Of a stretch of DNA of 64,000 nt, positions 56,609-64,000 are shown one piece after another. Location of the stretch: the NCBI RefSeq assembly GCF_000403455.2, contig NZ_KE159792.1, positions 229,346-293,345 of the forward strand, written 5' to 3'. The position numbers and the translations under genes are program-made. The DNA comes from Dorea sp. 5-2. GTDB taxonomy: Bacteria > Bacillota > Clostridia > Lachnospirales > Lachnospiraceae. Each line of letters starts with the position of its first letter. The stretch's first letter is position 1. The notes under the pieces are model-generated. The model was not told the DNA's origin, did not search any database, and worked only from the letters and a program-made list of their open reading frames with translations.

Positions 56609-57496
56609 ATGCAGGGTGGAATAATACAGGAAGAGCCAAAAGAGAAAGCAGTGGAAAAAAAGGATTCCTTTGCCAAATATACGGTGAAAGACAGCGTATT
56701 CACGACGATCTTTCGGGATAAAAAATACCTGATACAGCTATACCGTGCGCTCCATCCGGAGGATACGGAGACTACGGAAGATGCGCTTACGGATATAACG
56801 ATAAGGAACGTGCTTACCAACGGAATCTATAATGACCTGGGTTTCCGGGTTGGGGACAAAATTTTATTCCTGGTCGAGCAGCAGTCGAGCTGGACGATGA
56901 ATATCATTATACGTGCGCTGATGTATTTGGCGCAGGTTTACCATGATTATTTTGAAGAGCAGGACGCAGATTTATATGGAAGCAAGAAAGTCCATGTGCC
57001 GGAGCCGGAGATATATATGATCTATACAGGGGAGCGTGTCAGCAGGCCGGAAACGATTTCATTTTCCAAAGAATTTTTCAAGGGAAAAGAATGTTCCATT
57101 GAAGTAAAGGTAAAAGTAATCTATGACGGCAAAGGAAATGACATCATCAGCCAGTATGTTGCTTTTACAAAGGTATATAACGAACAGGTAAAGCGGTATG
57201 GGAGAAGCCGGGAGGCTGTCACGGAAACCATCCGCATCTGCAAAGACAGGAATCTGCTCCGTGAATTTCTGGAGAGCAGGGAAAAGGAGGTTGTGTCTAT
57301 CATGATGACTTTGTTTGATGAAGAGAGGATTATGCGTACTCATATCGTAAGTGAGAAAAATGAGGCAGTAAGGGATGCAGTAGAAAATATGTTAAAGACT
57401 GGAAAAATGTCAGCAGAGGAAATCGCCGGGTATTTTACGGAGCTTTCTGTGGAAGATGTCCGGGAAATTGAAAAAGGACTGCTTCAAACGATATAA
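56609..57496 (+). CDS. Rpn/PD-(D/E)XK family nuclease (putative transposase family)
   Basis: This 295-residue protein opens DSFAKYTVKDSVFTTIFRDK, then KYLIQLYRALHPED, and has the nuclease core LGFRVGDKILFLVEQQSSWT with the E-x-Q element. PEPEIYMIYTGERVSRPETI and a helical C-terminus (EKNEAVRDAVENMLKTGKMS) follow. This is the layout of Rpn (recombination-promoting nuclease) and related 'transposase_31'-like families, which are abundant in Lachnospiraceae. It is an independent unit with its own promoter and a hairpin behind it, so it is probably an inserted passenger. Activity is inferred from the family. An active-site Asp is likely within NGIYNDLGFRVGDK. Confidence 0.8.
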   Translation: MQGGIIQEEPKEKAVEKKDSFAKYTVKDSVFTTIFRDKKYLIQLYRALHPEDTETTEDALTDITIRNVLTNGIYNDLGFRVGDKILFLVEQQSSWTMNIIIRALMYLAQVYHDYFEEQDADLYGSKKVHVPEPEIYMIYTGERVSRPETISFSKEFFKGKECSIEVKVKVIYDGKGNDIISQYVAFTKVYNEQVKRYGRSREAVTETIRICKDRNLLREFLESREKEVVSIMMTLFDEERIMRTHIVSEKNEAVRDAVENMLKTGKMSAEEIAGYFTELSVEDVREIEKGLLQTI

Positions 57497-57539
57497 TAGT
57501 TGCCATTATGCAGATACCATAGAGGAAAGATAATAGAAT

Positions 57540-57567
57540 CCCCGGTTGTGAATGAATACAGCCGGGG
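57540..57567 (+). promoter_or_regulatory. Strong hairpin overlapping a ribosome site
   Basis: CCCCGGTTGT pairs with ACAGCCGGGG around 8 bases. It can end the Rpn transcript, but its 3' arm also holds the only G-rich ribosome site of the gene starting at 57576, so the same stem may hide that site. Confidence 0.65.
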
Positions 57568-57575
57568 GTATTTAC

Positions 57576-58082
57576 ATGGAGGGCAAAGTGAAGGAATCAG
57601 AACTGATAGGGAAAGTACATTCTGCTGTTTGCCATCAGTGCCGGCATCGGGGCTATGCCGCCCCGACAGACGTACTGGTTGACATAGGGGTGCTGCCCCG
57701 GCAGAAATATGAGGACTGGAGATTCGGGAAAGTACAGTATCTGGAAGCCGTCTGTACCTGCAATTTGAAGAAACTCTCATTTATTATGAAGCAGATCCGC
57801 TCCTATGCGAAGAAAACAAACTTAAAACCGTCATTCTGCTATTACAAGCGTTGGGGCGTAAAGAAAAAGCAAGGGCATAAGGCAGTAATCCCCCTCCGTT
57901 TCAGTAAGAGCGGAAACCTGGAGATTGAAAAAGCATATGCGACGCATTATGTAGATTTAGGGAGGGCAGAACAGCGAAAGAAAGAGAAGCTGGGAAAGGC
58001 GGCAGCGAAAGCGCAGAATGAAATGACGGATAAGACGCCGGATATGCCGGAGACAAAAATTTCTGGCAGCAGCAAAACATAA
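57576..58082 (+). CDS. Conserved ICE protein of unknown function
   Basis: This 168-residue protein has an N-terminal Cys/His cluster, HSAVCHQCRHRGYAAPTDVL, then VDIGVLPRQKYEDWRFGKVQ, then YLEAVCTCNLKKLSFIMKQI. A basic middle follows (KPSFCYYKRWGVKKKQGHKA) and a charged tail. Similar proteins of about 160 residues occur in various Firmicutes without a known role. The cluster could bind a metal, and the basic part nucleic acid. The ATG at 57576 is chosen; an earlier ATG at 57552 lies in the hairpin loop. The gene precedes another unknown gene by 14 bases. Confidence 0.75.
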   Translation: MEGKVKESELIGKVHSAVCHQCRHRGYAAPTDVLVDIGVLPRQKYEDWRFGKVQYLEAVCTCNLKKLSFIMKQIRSYAKKTNLKPSFCYYKRWGVKKKQGHKAVIPLRFSKSGNLEIEKAYATHYVDLGRAEQRKKEKLGKAAAKAQNEMTDKTPDMPETKISGSSKT

Positions 58083-58096
58083 AAGAGGGAGAAGGA

Positions 58097-58762
58097 ATGG
58101 AAAAAGAACCGGATAAAAAATATGAAACCATGAAAAAGATCATAGATGCTTTAGAGGATATCTTATGTTCCTATCAGGGCAGGGGGCATCTGTCTGTATA
58201 TACTGACCTGGATTCCCTTGCGCTTTTTGCAAGCCTTGTGGCATACGGCCAGATCAAAGTGGAAAATTACAGTTATGACTATGACAACGATATCCAGGAG
58301 GACGAAGAAGCTGCCCGGATTTACGGGGAGCTTGCACCGCAGACAAGATGGCGTGTGGGGCAGCGTACCCAGATAGAAGCGATACGGATGAACGCTCTAA
58401 AACAGCTCGCATTCCTGGGTTCGCCAGTGTACCGGGAACAGGTTTCTTATGAAGATGCAGGAGCTGTTCTGGTATGCGGGGAAATCCTGCCTTATGAGAT
58501 TTTCCAGTTGTTTTTAGATACGACGGGATTGAGAAAAATTTATATTTTCCCATACCCGTTCCGGGAGGGATGGGAAAAGCCGTTCTATTTTTCCTTTGAG
58601 CCGACTGGGACGGCGCAGAGGGAAATACGGAAGTATGCAGAGAAAAAACGGGAAGAAATGTACCAGGTGATGCGTGAGAAAAGCGAAAGCATTGGCTCTG
58701 TAATACCCTCAGTTGACGCTTGGCAGAATTTTCAGGTGCAGCCATCAGAATGGAATGAATGA
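58097..58762 (+). CDS. Hypothetical ICE protein
   Basis: This 221-residue soluble protein gives no clear match. It begins EKEPDKKYETMKKIIDALED and has an acidic stretch (NYSYDYDNDIQEDEEAAR, about 57-74). RWRVGQRTQIEAIRMNALKQ and FQLFLDTTGLRKIYIFPYPF suggest a mixed alpha-beta fold. GAGGGAGAAGGA precedes the ATG. It is the last gene of a small operon and converges on the relaxase gene across a terminator. A function cannot be proposed. Confidence 0.7.
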   Translation: MEKEPDKKYETMKKIIDALEDILCSYQGRGHLSVYTDLDSLALFASLVAYGQIKVENYSYDYDNDIQEDEEAARIYGELAPQTRWRVGQRTQIEAIRMNALKQLAFLGSPVYREQVSYEDAGAVLVCGEILPYEIFQLFLDTTGLRKIYIFPYPFREGWEKPFYFSFEPTGTAQREIRKYAEKKREEMYQVMREKSESIGSVIPSVDAWQNFQVQPSEWNE

Positions 58763-58813
58763 CATCCGCAGGAATTTGGGCAGAACCATAATCAGAATCC
58801 TGCGGATGTTTTT
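58762..58813. terminator. Bidirectional terminator between the unknown gene and the relaxase
   Basis: ACATCCGCAGGAATT pairs with AATCCTGCGGATGT across a 20-base loop, followed by TTTTT. It serves the plus-strand gene and lies at the end of the minus-strand relaxase. Confidence 0.8.
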
Positions 58814-58824
58814 CGACGGAAGAA

Positions 58825-60480
58825 TCAGGAAATATCTGCGCCTTTCTGCTTCTCCGGCTGTCTGGTGCGGGCCTGCCCTAAAATTTTATCGACATTGGAG
58901 CAGACCGTATTTAATTCTTTCTGATAATCCCGGTAATAATGGTAGGTTTTCTGCGCTTCCTTTTTCTTATGCAATAGCTGTTCTTTTTCCGCTTTCAGCA
59001 GTTTGATGGATGGAAGCCTGCCGTCTGCTGACTGCCCTTGCAGGAATTTCCGGGCTGATTCGTAAAGCGCAATCTCGGCAGGGTGTTCTTCCCGGAACTG
59101 TCCCTTGTGTTTTGCTCTGCAAAACTGCCGGTAGACGGATTTATTGGCAAGGTACTGGCCGGTATAATGGATCTGCTCATTTAATATCCGGAGCTTATCT
59201 TCCGTATCTTTTAAAACCTTTCTGGAACTGGAAGCAAGGTTCTTAACCTCTGAAAATGAATCTTCCAGGGAATCTCTTGTATCATATCCACGTTCTTGTA
59301 TATAAGCAACGGTCTTAGCCATTTCCTTTAGATTGGAAAGTTTTACTTTATTGGTGGCATAAGCGGCATTTTGCTGTGCTTTCACACAATCCTGCAGGTT
59401 GGTTACAAGCCGCAGGTCTGACTTGATAAACAGGATTGATACAGGAGCTTCCTGTAATGGAGCGGATGGCTGGTCTGCAGGCTGTTCCGATTCTGCATTA
59501 AAGGTTTCACTGGCAATGGTTTCTTTTCTGTATTCTTTACTTTTTGAATTTTCCCCGAACAGCTCCAGGAGATAATCTTCTTCATAATGTGTGCCAAGCA
59601 TCCTGCCGGTAATATATTTTCCTCGTTCTGGGTGGAGGTAGCTGAACCTTCCACGGCTGACTTTGAGCGTGATGTTGTATTTCTCCAGGAGCAGTTTTTG
59701 AAATTCTTCCCGGCTGCAGGAACTGACGGCGCTGGCTTCGATTGCGGAGCGTAAGAAATCCTTCTGTGTCTGGAATGCCGTTCTGCGAATGGGAAGGCCG
59801 TCCGCCAGAATCTGCCGGTTGCGTTCGTCCAGTTTCTTTTGCCCCCTCTGTCCCACATGATATTCACGGTCTGTAATTTTCTTTTCTGCAGGCGCAAGAA
59901 GGTCCACCTGATGCAGATGTTCCCGATGGCACAGATCCATAAGGGACTGCTTTAGATGGATCAGGTAATCTTTCGATAGATGGTGCTTATATCCGGCACG
60001 GGAATCGCAGGCCCGCTCCATGAAGCCCTGGCGTTCCACATCGTATTTCCGCAGGCTGTTAATGACAATATGCACATGGATGTTGCCGCTTTTATTATGC
60101 CCGTCCATGTGTGTGCAGACCAGGGTCTGGTGGCCGGGGAAATTTTTCCGGGCATACTCCATCCCAAGTTTCTGCGCCCGTTCCCCGGTCAGTCCATTTT
60201 CATCTGTGTCCTTCGGGTCGAAGCTGATAATGTAATGATGGGATTTGATTTCATCATAAGATTCATTTTTACGGTACAGGGCGTTCAGTTCCCTGCACTC
60301 CATATCGAAGGTGAATGAGTCGCAGTTTATACCGTCCATGATATATCCTTTGCGAGGAATCAATTCTCCGTTTTCATTGAGTATCGGCTTGTTGGTATCT
60401 TCATCATGTTCAAACATGAGATAACGCTGTATCTCTGCATAGTTGGCATTTTTACTCGCTATGTGTTTCAGGATTGCCAT
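58825..60480 (-). CDS. MobP-type relaxase
   Basis: The protein has 551 residues. The N-terminal relaxase domain carries THMDGHNKSGNIHVHIVIN, with the three-histidine metal site (His124, His135, His137) and Asn141. Tyrosines in the first 85 residues (NYAEIQRYLMFEHDEDTNKP; SHHYIISFDP) include the likely nicking Tyr. The middle (FQKLLLEKYNITLKVSRGRF) and the coiled C-terminal half are typical of Firmicute MobP relaxases. It nicks oriT and leads the strand into the recipient. It overlaps mobC by 29 bases and is read away from the candidate oriT. Confidence 0.92.
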   Translation of the reverse strand: MAILKHIASKNANYAEIQRYLMFEHDEDTNKPILNENGELIPRKGYIMDGINCDSFTFDMECRELNALYRKNESYDEIKSHHYIISFDPKDTDENGLTGERAQKLGMEYARKNFPGHQTLVCTHMDGHNKSGNIHVHIVINSLRKYDVERQGFMERACDSRAGYKHHLSKDYLIHLKQSLMDLCHREHLHQVDLLAPAEKKITDREYHVGQRGQKKLDERNRQILADGLPIRRTAFQTQKDFLRSAIEASAVSSCSREEFQKLLLEKYNITLKVSRGRFSYLHPERGKYITGRMLGTHYEEDYLLELFGENSKSKEYRKETIASETFNAESEQPADQPSAPLQEAPVSILFIKSDLRLVTNLQDCVKAQQNAAYATNKVKLSNLKEMAKTVAYIQERGYDTRDSLEDSFSEVKNLASSSRKVLKDTEDKLRILNEQIHYTGQYLANKSVYRQFCRAKHKGQFREEHPAEIALYESARKFLQGQSADGRLPSIKLLKAEKEQLLHKKKEAQKTYHYYRDYQKELNTVCSNVDKILGQARTRQPEKQKGADIS

Positions 60481-60868
60481 GAGAACGTCCTCCGGAAACC
60501 GCCTGGAAATCCCCGGCCATCTTTAACACTTCATACTTCATTTCGTAGATTCTGGCTACGCTTTGGCCGATTGCTTTAAGCATTCTTTGGGAATGGATGC
60601 CGCCGCTGTTGAAATGCCTTGCAATCTGGTTTAAGTTGCTGCCGATCTTCCCAAACTCCGCAATCAATTTTTTCAGCTCCGGCAGGTCTGCCACAATCTC
60701 ATATTTTGCCGTTACCTTCTGCTGCATAATCTGTTTCCGGGCATACTCTGCCAGTGGGAGGTGTGCGGCTTTTGCGCTTTCAGACACGATTTCATATTCC
60801 GTATCTGTGAGACGGAGCATAATCTGGTGTTTGTGCTGCAGTTCCCTGTCCTTCTTTGGTCTTGCCAT
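60452..60868 (-). CDS. mobC: MobC-type relaxosome protein
   Basis: This 138-residue protein has a ribbon-helix-helix-like start (RPKKDRELQHKHQIMLRLTD, then TEYEIVSESAKAAHLPLAEY). The MobC signature ELKKLIAEFGKIGSNLNQIA, then RHFNSGG, follows. MobC proteins bind oriT and help the relaxase to open the strands. The start at 60868 follows AGGAAGGAAG on the minus strand; the frame is open 63 codons further up but has no ribosome site there. The gene overlaps the relaxase gene, a classic mobC-mobA pair. Confidence 0.9.
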   Translation of the reverse strand: MARPKKDRELQHKHQIMLRLTDTEYEIVSESAKAAHLPLAEYARKQIMQQKVTAKYEIVADLPELKKLIAEFGKIGSNLNQIARHFNSGGIHSQRMLKAIGQSVARIYEMKYEVLKMAGDFQAVSGGRSHGNPETHSE

Positions 60869-61060
60869 TTCGTACTTCCTTCCTGTTAAAAATATATTCG
60901 TACTTTGATCTTCCTGAATGTAGGAATACAAAGGGGTTCCTAAATATAAGCCGATTGTGGAAATGGAATGGGAAAGGAAAAGAGGGGATTTATAAAAATT
61001 TTTGGATTTTTCCGTGATAGGAATTATCACGCTGCGACTATTTTTAATAGGAGCCAATCT
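60869..61060. other. Candidate origin of transfer (oriT)
   Basis: The region upstream of mobC contains inverted repeats TAGGAA/TTCCTA around 10 bases (near 60920-60945) and GTGATA/TATCAC (near 61014-61030). AGTACGAA occurs twice on the minus strand close to the mobC start. Relaxase-MobC pairs normally have oriT just upstream. The nick site itself cannot be named. Confidence 0.5.
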
Positions 61061-61349
61061 GCATATTTGAAAAATATGCCAGAACCGAGGGCATGGGGAG
61101 CGGAATCACCATCAAGTTTGCCGGGTAAGCAAAATCCACGAAGTGGGTTTTGAGTAACTCAGGCGAATCTTGCTCTTTATGTCAGAACTGAAATAAAAAG
61201 CATTATCCGAGAAGTTTCATTATCAAAGAAATATCCTGAAAAGCGCAGTTTATCGGTGGTTTTCAAAAAACTTCTCGGATAATTACTTAAACCTTATACT
61301 GTAGATACAGCGTAAAAATAATGCTGAATGTATAAGGAGGACAAGAAGA
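61061..61349. other. Gap with a perfect 16-bp inverted repeat
   Basis: ATTATCCGAGAAGTTT (61202-61217) returns as its exact complement AAACTTCTCGGATAAT (61268-61283) around a 50-base centre. It may be the ends of a tiny mobile element remnant, a recombination site or a large hairpin. Composition becomes AT-rich from here on. No gene is supported. Confidence 0.6.
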
Positions 61350-61760
61350 ATGAACACGATTGTTTTAATAGGTAGACTTGCCAGAGATCCAGAAACTAAG
61401 CTGGCATCTACGCAAAAGGGACAAACCAAAGTATCCAGGTTTCCATTGGTAGTAAAAAGAAATCGCACCAGCAAAGCATTTGTAGTGATGATCACAGCTT
61501 ATGGAAATAATGCAGAATTTGTGGAGAAATATCTTGAAAAAGGAATTAAGATTGCTCTTTCCGGAGAGTTAGTAATCTCTCAGATCAAAGATGAACAGAC
61601 TGGAACTGCATCCTATTATCCCGAAGTCATTATGGATAATGTGGAGTTTGCAGAAGCCAAAACAAAAAAAGAAGAATCTGACGGATTTCAACCAGTAGAG
61701 AAGAGAAAGATCCCATTTGATATACCAGAAGAACTTGAACACGAAATGCCATTTCGATAG
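61350..61760 (+). CDS. ssb: Single-stranded DNA-binding protein
   Basis: This 136-residue OB-fold protein reads MNTIVLIGRLARDPETKLAS, then KVSRFPLVVKRNRTSKAFVV, then AEFVEKYLEKGIKIALSGEL. The C-terminal end (HEMPFR) lacks the usual acidic DDDIPF-type tip in full, although MPF resembles it. Mobile elements often carry their own ssb to coat transferred strands. GGAGGA precedes the ATG. It stands 14 bases before the next gene with the same kind of ribosome site, forming a small operon. It may be ICE-borne or chromosomal accessory. Confidence 0.9.
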   Translation: MNTIVLIGRLARDPETKLASTQKGQTKVSRFPLVVKRNRTSKAFVVMITAYGNNAEFVEKYLEKGIKIALSGELVISQIKDEQTGTASYYPEVIMDNVEFAEAKTKKEESDGFQPVEKRKIPFDIPEELEHEMPFR

Positions 61761-61773
61761 GAGGACAAGATTT

Positions 61774-62082
61774 ATGAGAAAATACTTTTTAGAATTATTT
61801 GCAATAGGATTGATTGATTCAGAAGGAAGAATCAATACAGAACATATGACAAGCGATGCACTTATGACTGCCATGAAAACAATGGAAGAGCTGACGCAAA
61901 TGAAAATGGATCGTTTAGTTTTGGAAACAACAATGGAGATGATCTTGTGTATGTTTGAGTCATGTGACACAGAGGAATTTACAGAAATATTAGGCAAGCA
62001 TTATACGTTTACTTGTCAGAATATCATTCTGGAAAACGAGTTTCTCATAAACGAGTTTTGGAACTTTCCTATGAGGACGTGA
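61774..62082 (+). CDS. Unknown gene, 5' part, possibly frameshifted
   Basis: This 102-residue frame, MRKYFLELFAIGLIDSEGRI..., has a good ribosome site (GGAGGA) and two predicted helices. It ends shortly after the start of an overlapping frame that continues for 130 codons. The last 15 residues (NEFLINEFWNFPMRT) look unlike a natural end. The overlap holds a short direct repeat, AAACGAGTTT, twice within 15 bases, a typical place for slippage or duplication. It may be one gene broken by a frameshift. No family is recognised. Confidence 0.55.
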   Translation: MRKYFLELFAIGLIDSEGRINTEHMTSDALMTAMKTMEELTQMKMDRLVLETTMEMILCMFESCDTEEFTEILGKHYTFTCQNIILENEFLINEFWNFPMRT

Positions 62083-62402
62083 AATCTGCAAAAAATGGAT
62101 TGATTGTCATCACTCCGGATTTTGATAATTTTACTGCAAAGCTTATTGCAGCAGATGAATATTCAAAATATATGACAGAAACGCCAATCTTGGAAGGTGT
62201 TGCAAACAGAGAATATTATGGAAGATCTGCGACCTCTATAGAGAACAAAAGCACGATAGAGTACGGAACAGAGCAAGGATTGGCAGCACTGATCTATGGC
62301 GAACAAGGAGTGAGTTCGTTGCCGATACAGGACATTACAGGAGAATACATAGATACAGATAATGAGTATATGTATTATTATTCGGCTGAGTTTGTAAAAT
62401 AA
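62013..62402 (+). CDS. Unknown gene, 3' part in another frame
   Basis: This 129-residue frame opens with TTG and no ribosome site, and its convincing part begins only at KRVLELSYEDVKSAKNGLIV, then ITPDFDNFTAKLIAADEYSK. The C-terminus is rich in Tyr (DTDNEYMYYYSAEFVK). The absence of initiation signals and the 70-base overlap with the frame at 61774 suggest a frameshifted continuation of that gene, or programmed frameshifting. Function is unknown. Confidence 0.5.
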   Translation: MSEYHSGKRVSHKRVLELSYEDVKSAKNGLIVITPDFDNFTAKLIAADEYSKYMTETPILEGVANREYYGRSATSIENKSTIEYGTEQGLAALIYGEQGVSSLPIQDITGEYIDTDNEYMYYYSAEFVK

Positions 62403-62417
62403 GAATAGCAAAAGTGA

Positions 62418-62470
62418 GAAGAGGATATTACAAATCATTGTTTTGATAATTCGGTGGTATCCTCTTTGTG
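62418..62470. terminator. Bidirectional terminator before the AraC gene
   Basis: AGAGGATA pairs with TATCCTCT across a 30-base loop with further pairing, followed by TT. It lies between two convergent genes. Confidence 0.6.
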
Positions 62471-62474
62471 GATT

Positions 62475-63338
62475 TCAGAATTTGTTTCTCAGCTTTCGGT
62501 ATTCTCTTGGCGAATATCCTTTCAGCTTGTGAAAAAGCCGGCTGAAATAAAGCTGGTTATCATATCCGACAATCTTAGAAATCTCATTGATGGAATAAGT
62601 TGTTGTTTCAAGTAACATCTGAGCATTGTTGATACGGATTCCCACAATGAATTGCATTGGTGTAGAACCGGTATATTTTTTGAAATTTCGGATAAACCAG
62701 CTGACACTCATGCCTCGTGAGGCAGCATAATCATCAATATTGATATTTTGATTGTAGTTTTCACTGAAAAAGGTAACAGCATTATCCATCTCATGATCAA
62801 GATATTCATTTTTTAATATGTGCTCTCTTGTCAGTTCACGGTGGAAACTAATCAGAAGATGACGTAGCAAAAGGACAAGCATTTCCTCATAATTATCTTG
62901 ACAGCGTTGGAGCTCGATAATGATACGTTTGAAAATTTGTTCATATTCATTAGATGTACCCACTTGAAAGACACGTTCTTTATCCGGAAACCCATATTGA
63001 CGTAAGATATTTTTCACATTGCTTCCTGTGAAGTGAATCCAGTATACTTCTGTCTTATCTTCTCCGTAATATTCATATTTTTGAAGTTCTTTCGGTCTGT
63101 ACAGTACAATGTTGCCGGCTGGAACAATCGTTTCATTATTTACATTATCAAAATGAAAATGCCCACAACCAGCAGTGATATATATAATCTGATAATCCAG
63201 ACGACCCCTTGGACGGTAGGTCGGAAGTTTGGGATGTCTGGAAAGACGGTAAGTACCACAGCTACCGACAATCAGCGGACGACTTTTGTCTTTGAAATCC
63301 ATATGTGAGTGGTTCAAATAACCGGTGTTCAAATGCAT
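62475..63338 (-). CDS. AraC-family transcriptional regulator
   Basis: The protein has 287 residues. The N-terminal cupin-like sensor domain (about 15-150: YQIIYITAGCGHFHFDNVNN; VPAGNIVLYRPKELQKYEYY) is of the type that binds sugars. The C-terminal double helix-turn-helix (about 185-287) has DYAASRGMSVSWFIRNFKKY and INEISKIVGYDNQLYFSRLF. It is divergent from the beta-galactosidase gene, with about 200 bases between, so it very likely controls that gene in response to a galactoside or similar sugar. Length is typical. Confidence 0.93.
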   Translation of the reverse strand: MHLNTGYLNHSHMDFKDKSRPLIVGSCGTYRLSRHPKLPTYRPRGRLDYQIIYITAGCGHFHFDNVNNETIVPAGNIVLYRPKELQKYEYYGEDKTEVYWIHFTGSNVKNILRQYGFPDKERVFQVGTSNEYEQIFKRIIIELQRCQDNYEEMLVLLLRHLLISFHRELTREHILKNEYLDHEMDNAVTFFSENYNQNINIDDYAASRGMSVSWFIRNFKKYTGSTPMQFIVGIRINNAQMLLETTTYSINEISKIVGYDNQLYFSRLFHKLKGYSPREYRKLRNKF

Positions 63339-63433
63339 AGGACAGCACCTCTTTTCGTACTTTTTATCATTGTATCATTTAGTGCATATTTTGTCTAATC
63401 CAATTCATAGACATATTTTGCGAATTAGGATAA

Positions 63434-63445
63434 GCTATATATAGC
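63434..63445. promoter_or_regulatory. Palindrome in the araC-type/beta-galactosidase intergenic region
   Basis: GCTATATATAGC is a perfect 12-base palindrome in the middle of the divergent 206-base gap and overlaps a possible -10 box for the beta-galactosidase gene (TTGCGA at 63418 upstream). It may be a regulator site or promoter element. Confidence 0.4.
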
Positions 63446-63544
63446 ATAACTAAGGAACGTAAACAAAAAGTAAAGTATAAGGTTTGCTTTAGGAAAACAA
63501 AGAACAAAAAACAAAAAAGTATATGTATTGGAGGAGAGCTATTT

Positions 63545-64000
63545 ATGATCGCACCACGTTATTATGAAAATCTAAGCGTACTGCACGAAAACACAATGCC
63601 AGCCAGAGCCTATTATATTCCGGCATCCAGAAGAATGGATAACTTGGTGGAACACAGAGAAGAGTCAGATCGTATGCAGTTATTGAATGGAACTTGGAAA
63701 TTCCAGTATTTTAACAGCATCTATGACATTAAGGATTCTTTCTTTGAGAAGAATTATGATACAGAAAATTTTGATGAGATTCAGGTTCCAAGTGTATGGC
63801 AGATGGCTGGATATGATACACACCAGTATACAAACATCCGGTATCCATTTCCGTTTGATCCACCATATGTGCCACAGGACATTCCGTGTGGAGCCTATGT
63901 ACATACTTTTGAGTACAGTAGAGATGAGAAAGCGCCAAAATCTTTTTTGAACTTTGAAGGAGTAGACAGTTGCTTTTACGTATGGATCAATGGCTCTTAC
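63545..64000 (+). CDS. lacZ: Glycoside hydrolase family 2 beta-galactosidase, 5' part
   Basis: Only the first 152 residues lie in the window. The start ATG 63545 follows GGAGGAG. The visible part is the N-terminal sugar-binding (jelly-roll) domain of GH2: LLNGTWKFQYFNS, IQVPSVWQMAGYDTHQYTNI, then RYPFPFDPPYVPQDIPCGAY, then FLNFEGVDSCFYVWINGSY. These are the hallmarks of LacZ-type beta-galactosidases; the catalytic glutamates would come later. It hydrolyses terminal beta-galactosides such as lactose. The divergent AraC-type gene is the likely regulator. Confidence 0.92.
   Translation, partial: MIAPRYYENLSVLHENTMPARAYYIPASRRMDNLVEHREESDRMQLLNGTWKFQYFNSIYDIKDSFFEKNYDTENFDEIQVPSVWQMAGYDTHQYTNIRYPFPFDPPYVPQDIPCGAYVHTFEYSRDEKAPKSFLNFEGVDSCFYVWINGSY

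Noticed and set aside
57552-57560. ATG 57552 as start of the unknown gene
   Set aside because: It lies in the loop of a strong hairpin without a ribosome site; ATG 57576 is better placed.

Overview
The window looks like a chromosome segment of a gut Lachnospiraceae (Clostridia, Firmicutes). The grounds are purine-rich Shine-Dalgarno sites, frequent GTG and TTG starts, a core-gene set typical of that family, and a long conjugative element of the Tn1549/CTn type that is common there. No rRNA, tRNA or CRISPR array was seen.

Region 1 (1-10076) is ordinary chromosome. It holds the 3' end of a fabG-like reductase, then convergent udp, an rRNA methyltransferase, an unusual in-frame patatin plus ornithine carbamoyltransferase fusion, birA, a small conserved gene, coaX, dusB, greA and lysS. 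Several consensus promoters and terminators are readable.

Region 2 (about 10080 to at least 61060) is an integrative and conjugative element (ICE) lying directly behind an intact lysS. Just after the lysS stop are three TTGCAAC repeats at 11-bp steps and three ATAATGC repeats at 10-bp steps, which look like recombinase arm sites. The left part is a maintenance and control module: DUF6075- and DUF3970-like proteins, ParA, ParB, a RepA_N initiator with a 9 x 23-bp iteron array inside its gene, an Xre regulator, two sigma-like proteins, a lipoprotein, twin Xre regulators with their own operators, and a RES-domain protein. Next comes a large thioester/Cna-B adhesin, then the transfer operon: PcfB, VirD4, Maff2, VirB6/TrbL-like, radical SAM, PrgI, VirB4, sortase B, NlpC/P60 hydrolase, DUF4315, DUF4366 and topoisomerase III.

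The transfer operon is followed by very large 'polyvalent' proteins: a 3066-residue ArdC-like/methylase/SNF2-helicase protein and an 1818-residue ArdC metallopeptidase/YodL/DUF3849/nucleotidyltransferase protein. TTRAP-like and YodL proteins, an Rpn-type nuclease and two unknown genes come after. On the minus strand are a MobP-type relaxase and MobC, with a candidate oriT upstream. No integrase or right end is visible, so the element (or a second one) may run beyond the window.

Region 3 (about 61200-64000) is more AT-rich: ssb, a possibly frameshifted unknown gene, an AraC regulator, and a divergent GH2 beta-galactosidase cut by the window end. It could be ICE cargo or chromosome.

The most striking signals are four. 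A 25-bp palindrome occurs eight times, only in gaps of the ICE. The iteron array lies in repA. A tnpV-like gene with its own promoter and ribosome site lies out of frame inside the giant helicase gene. A SVLxxL tail is shared by the three polyvalent proteins.
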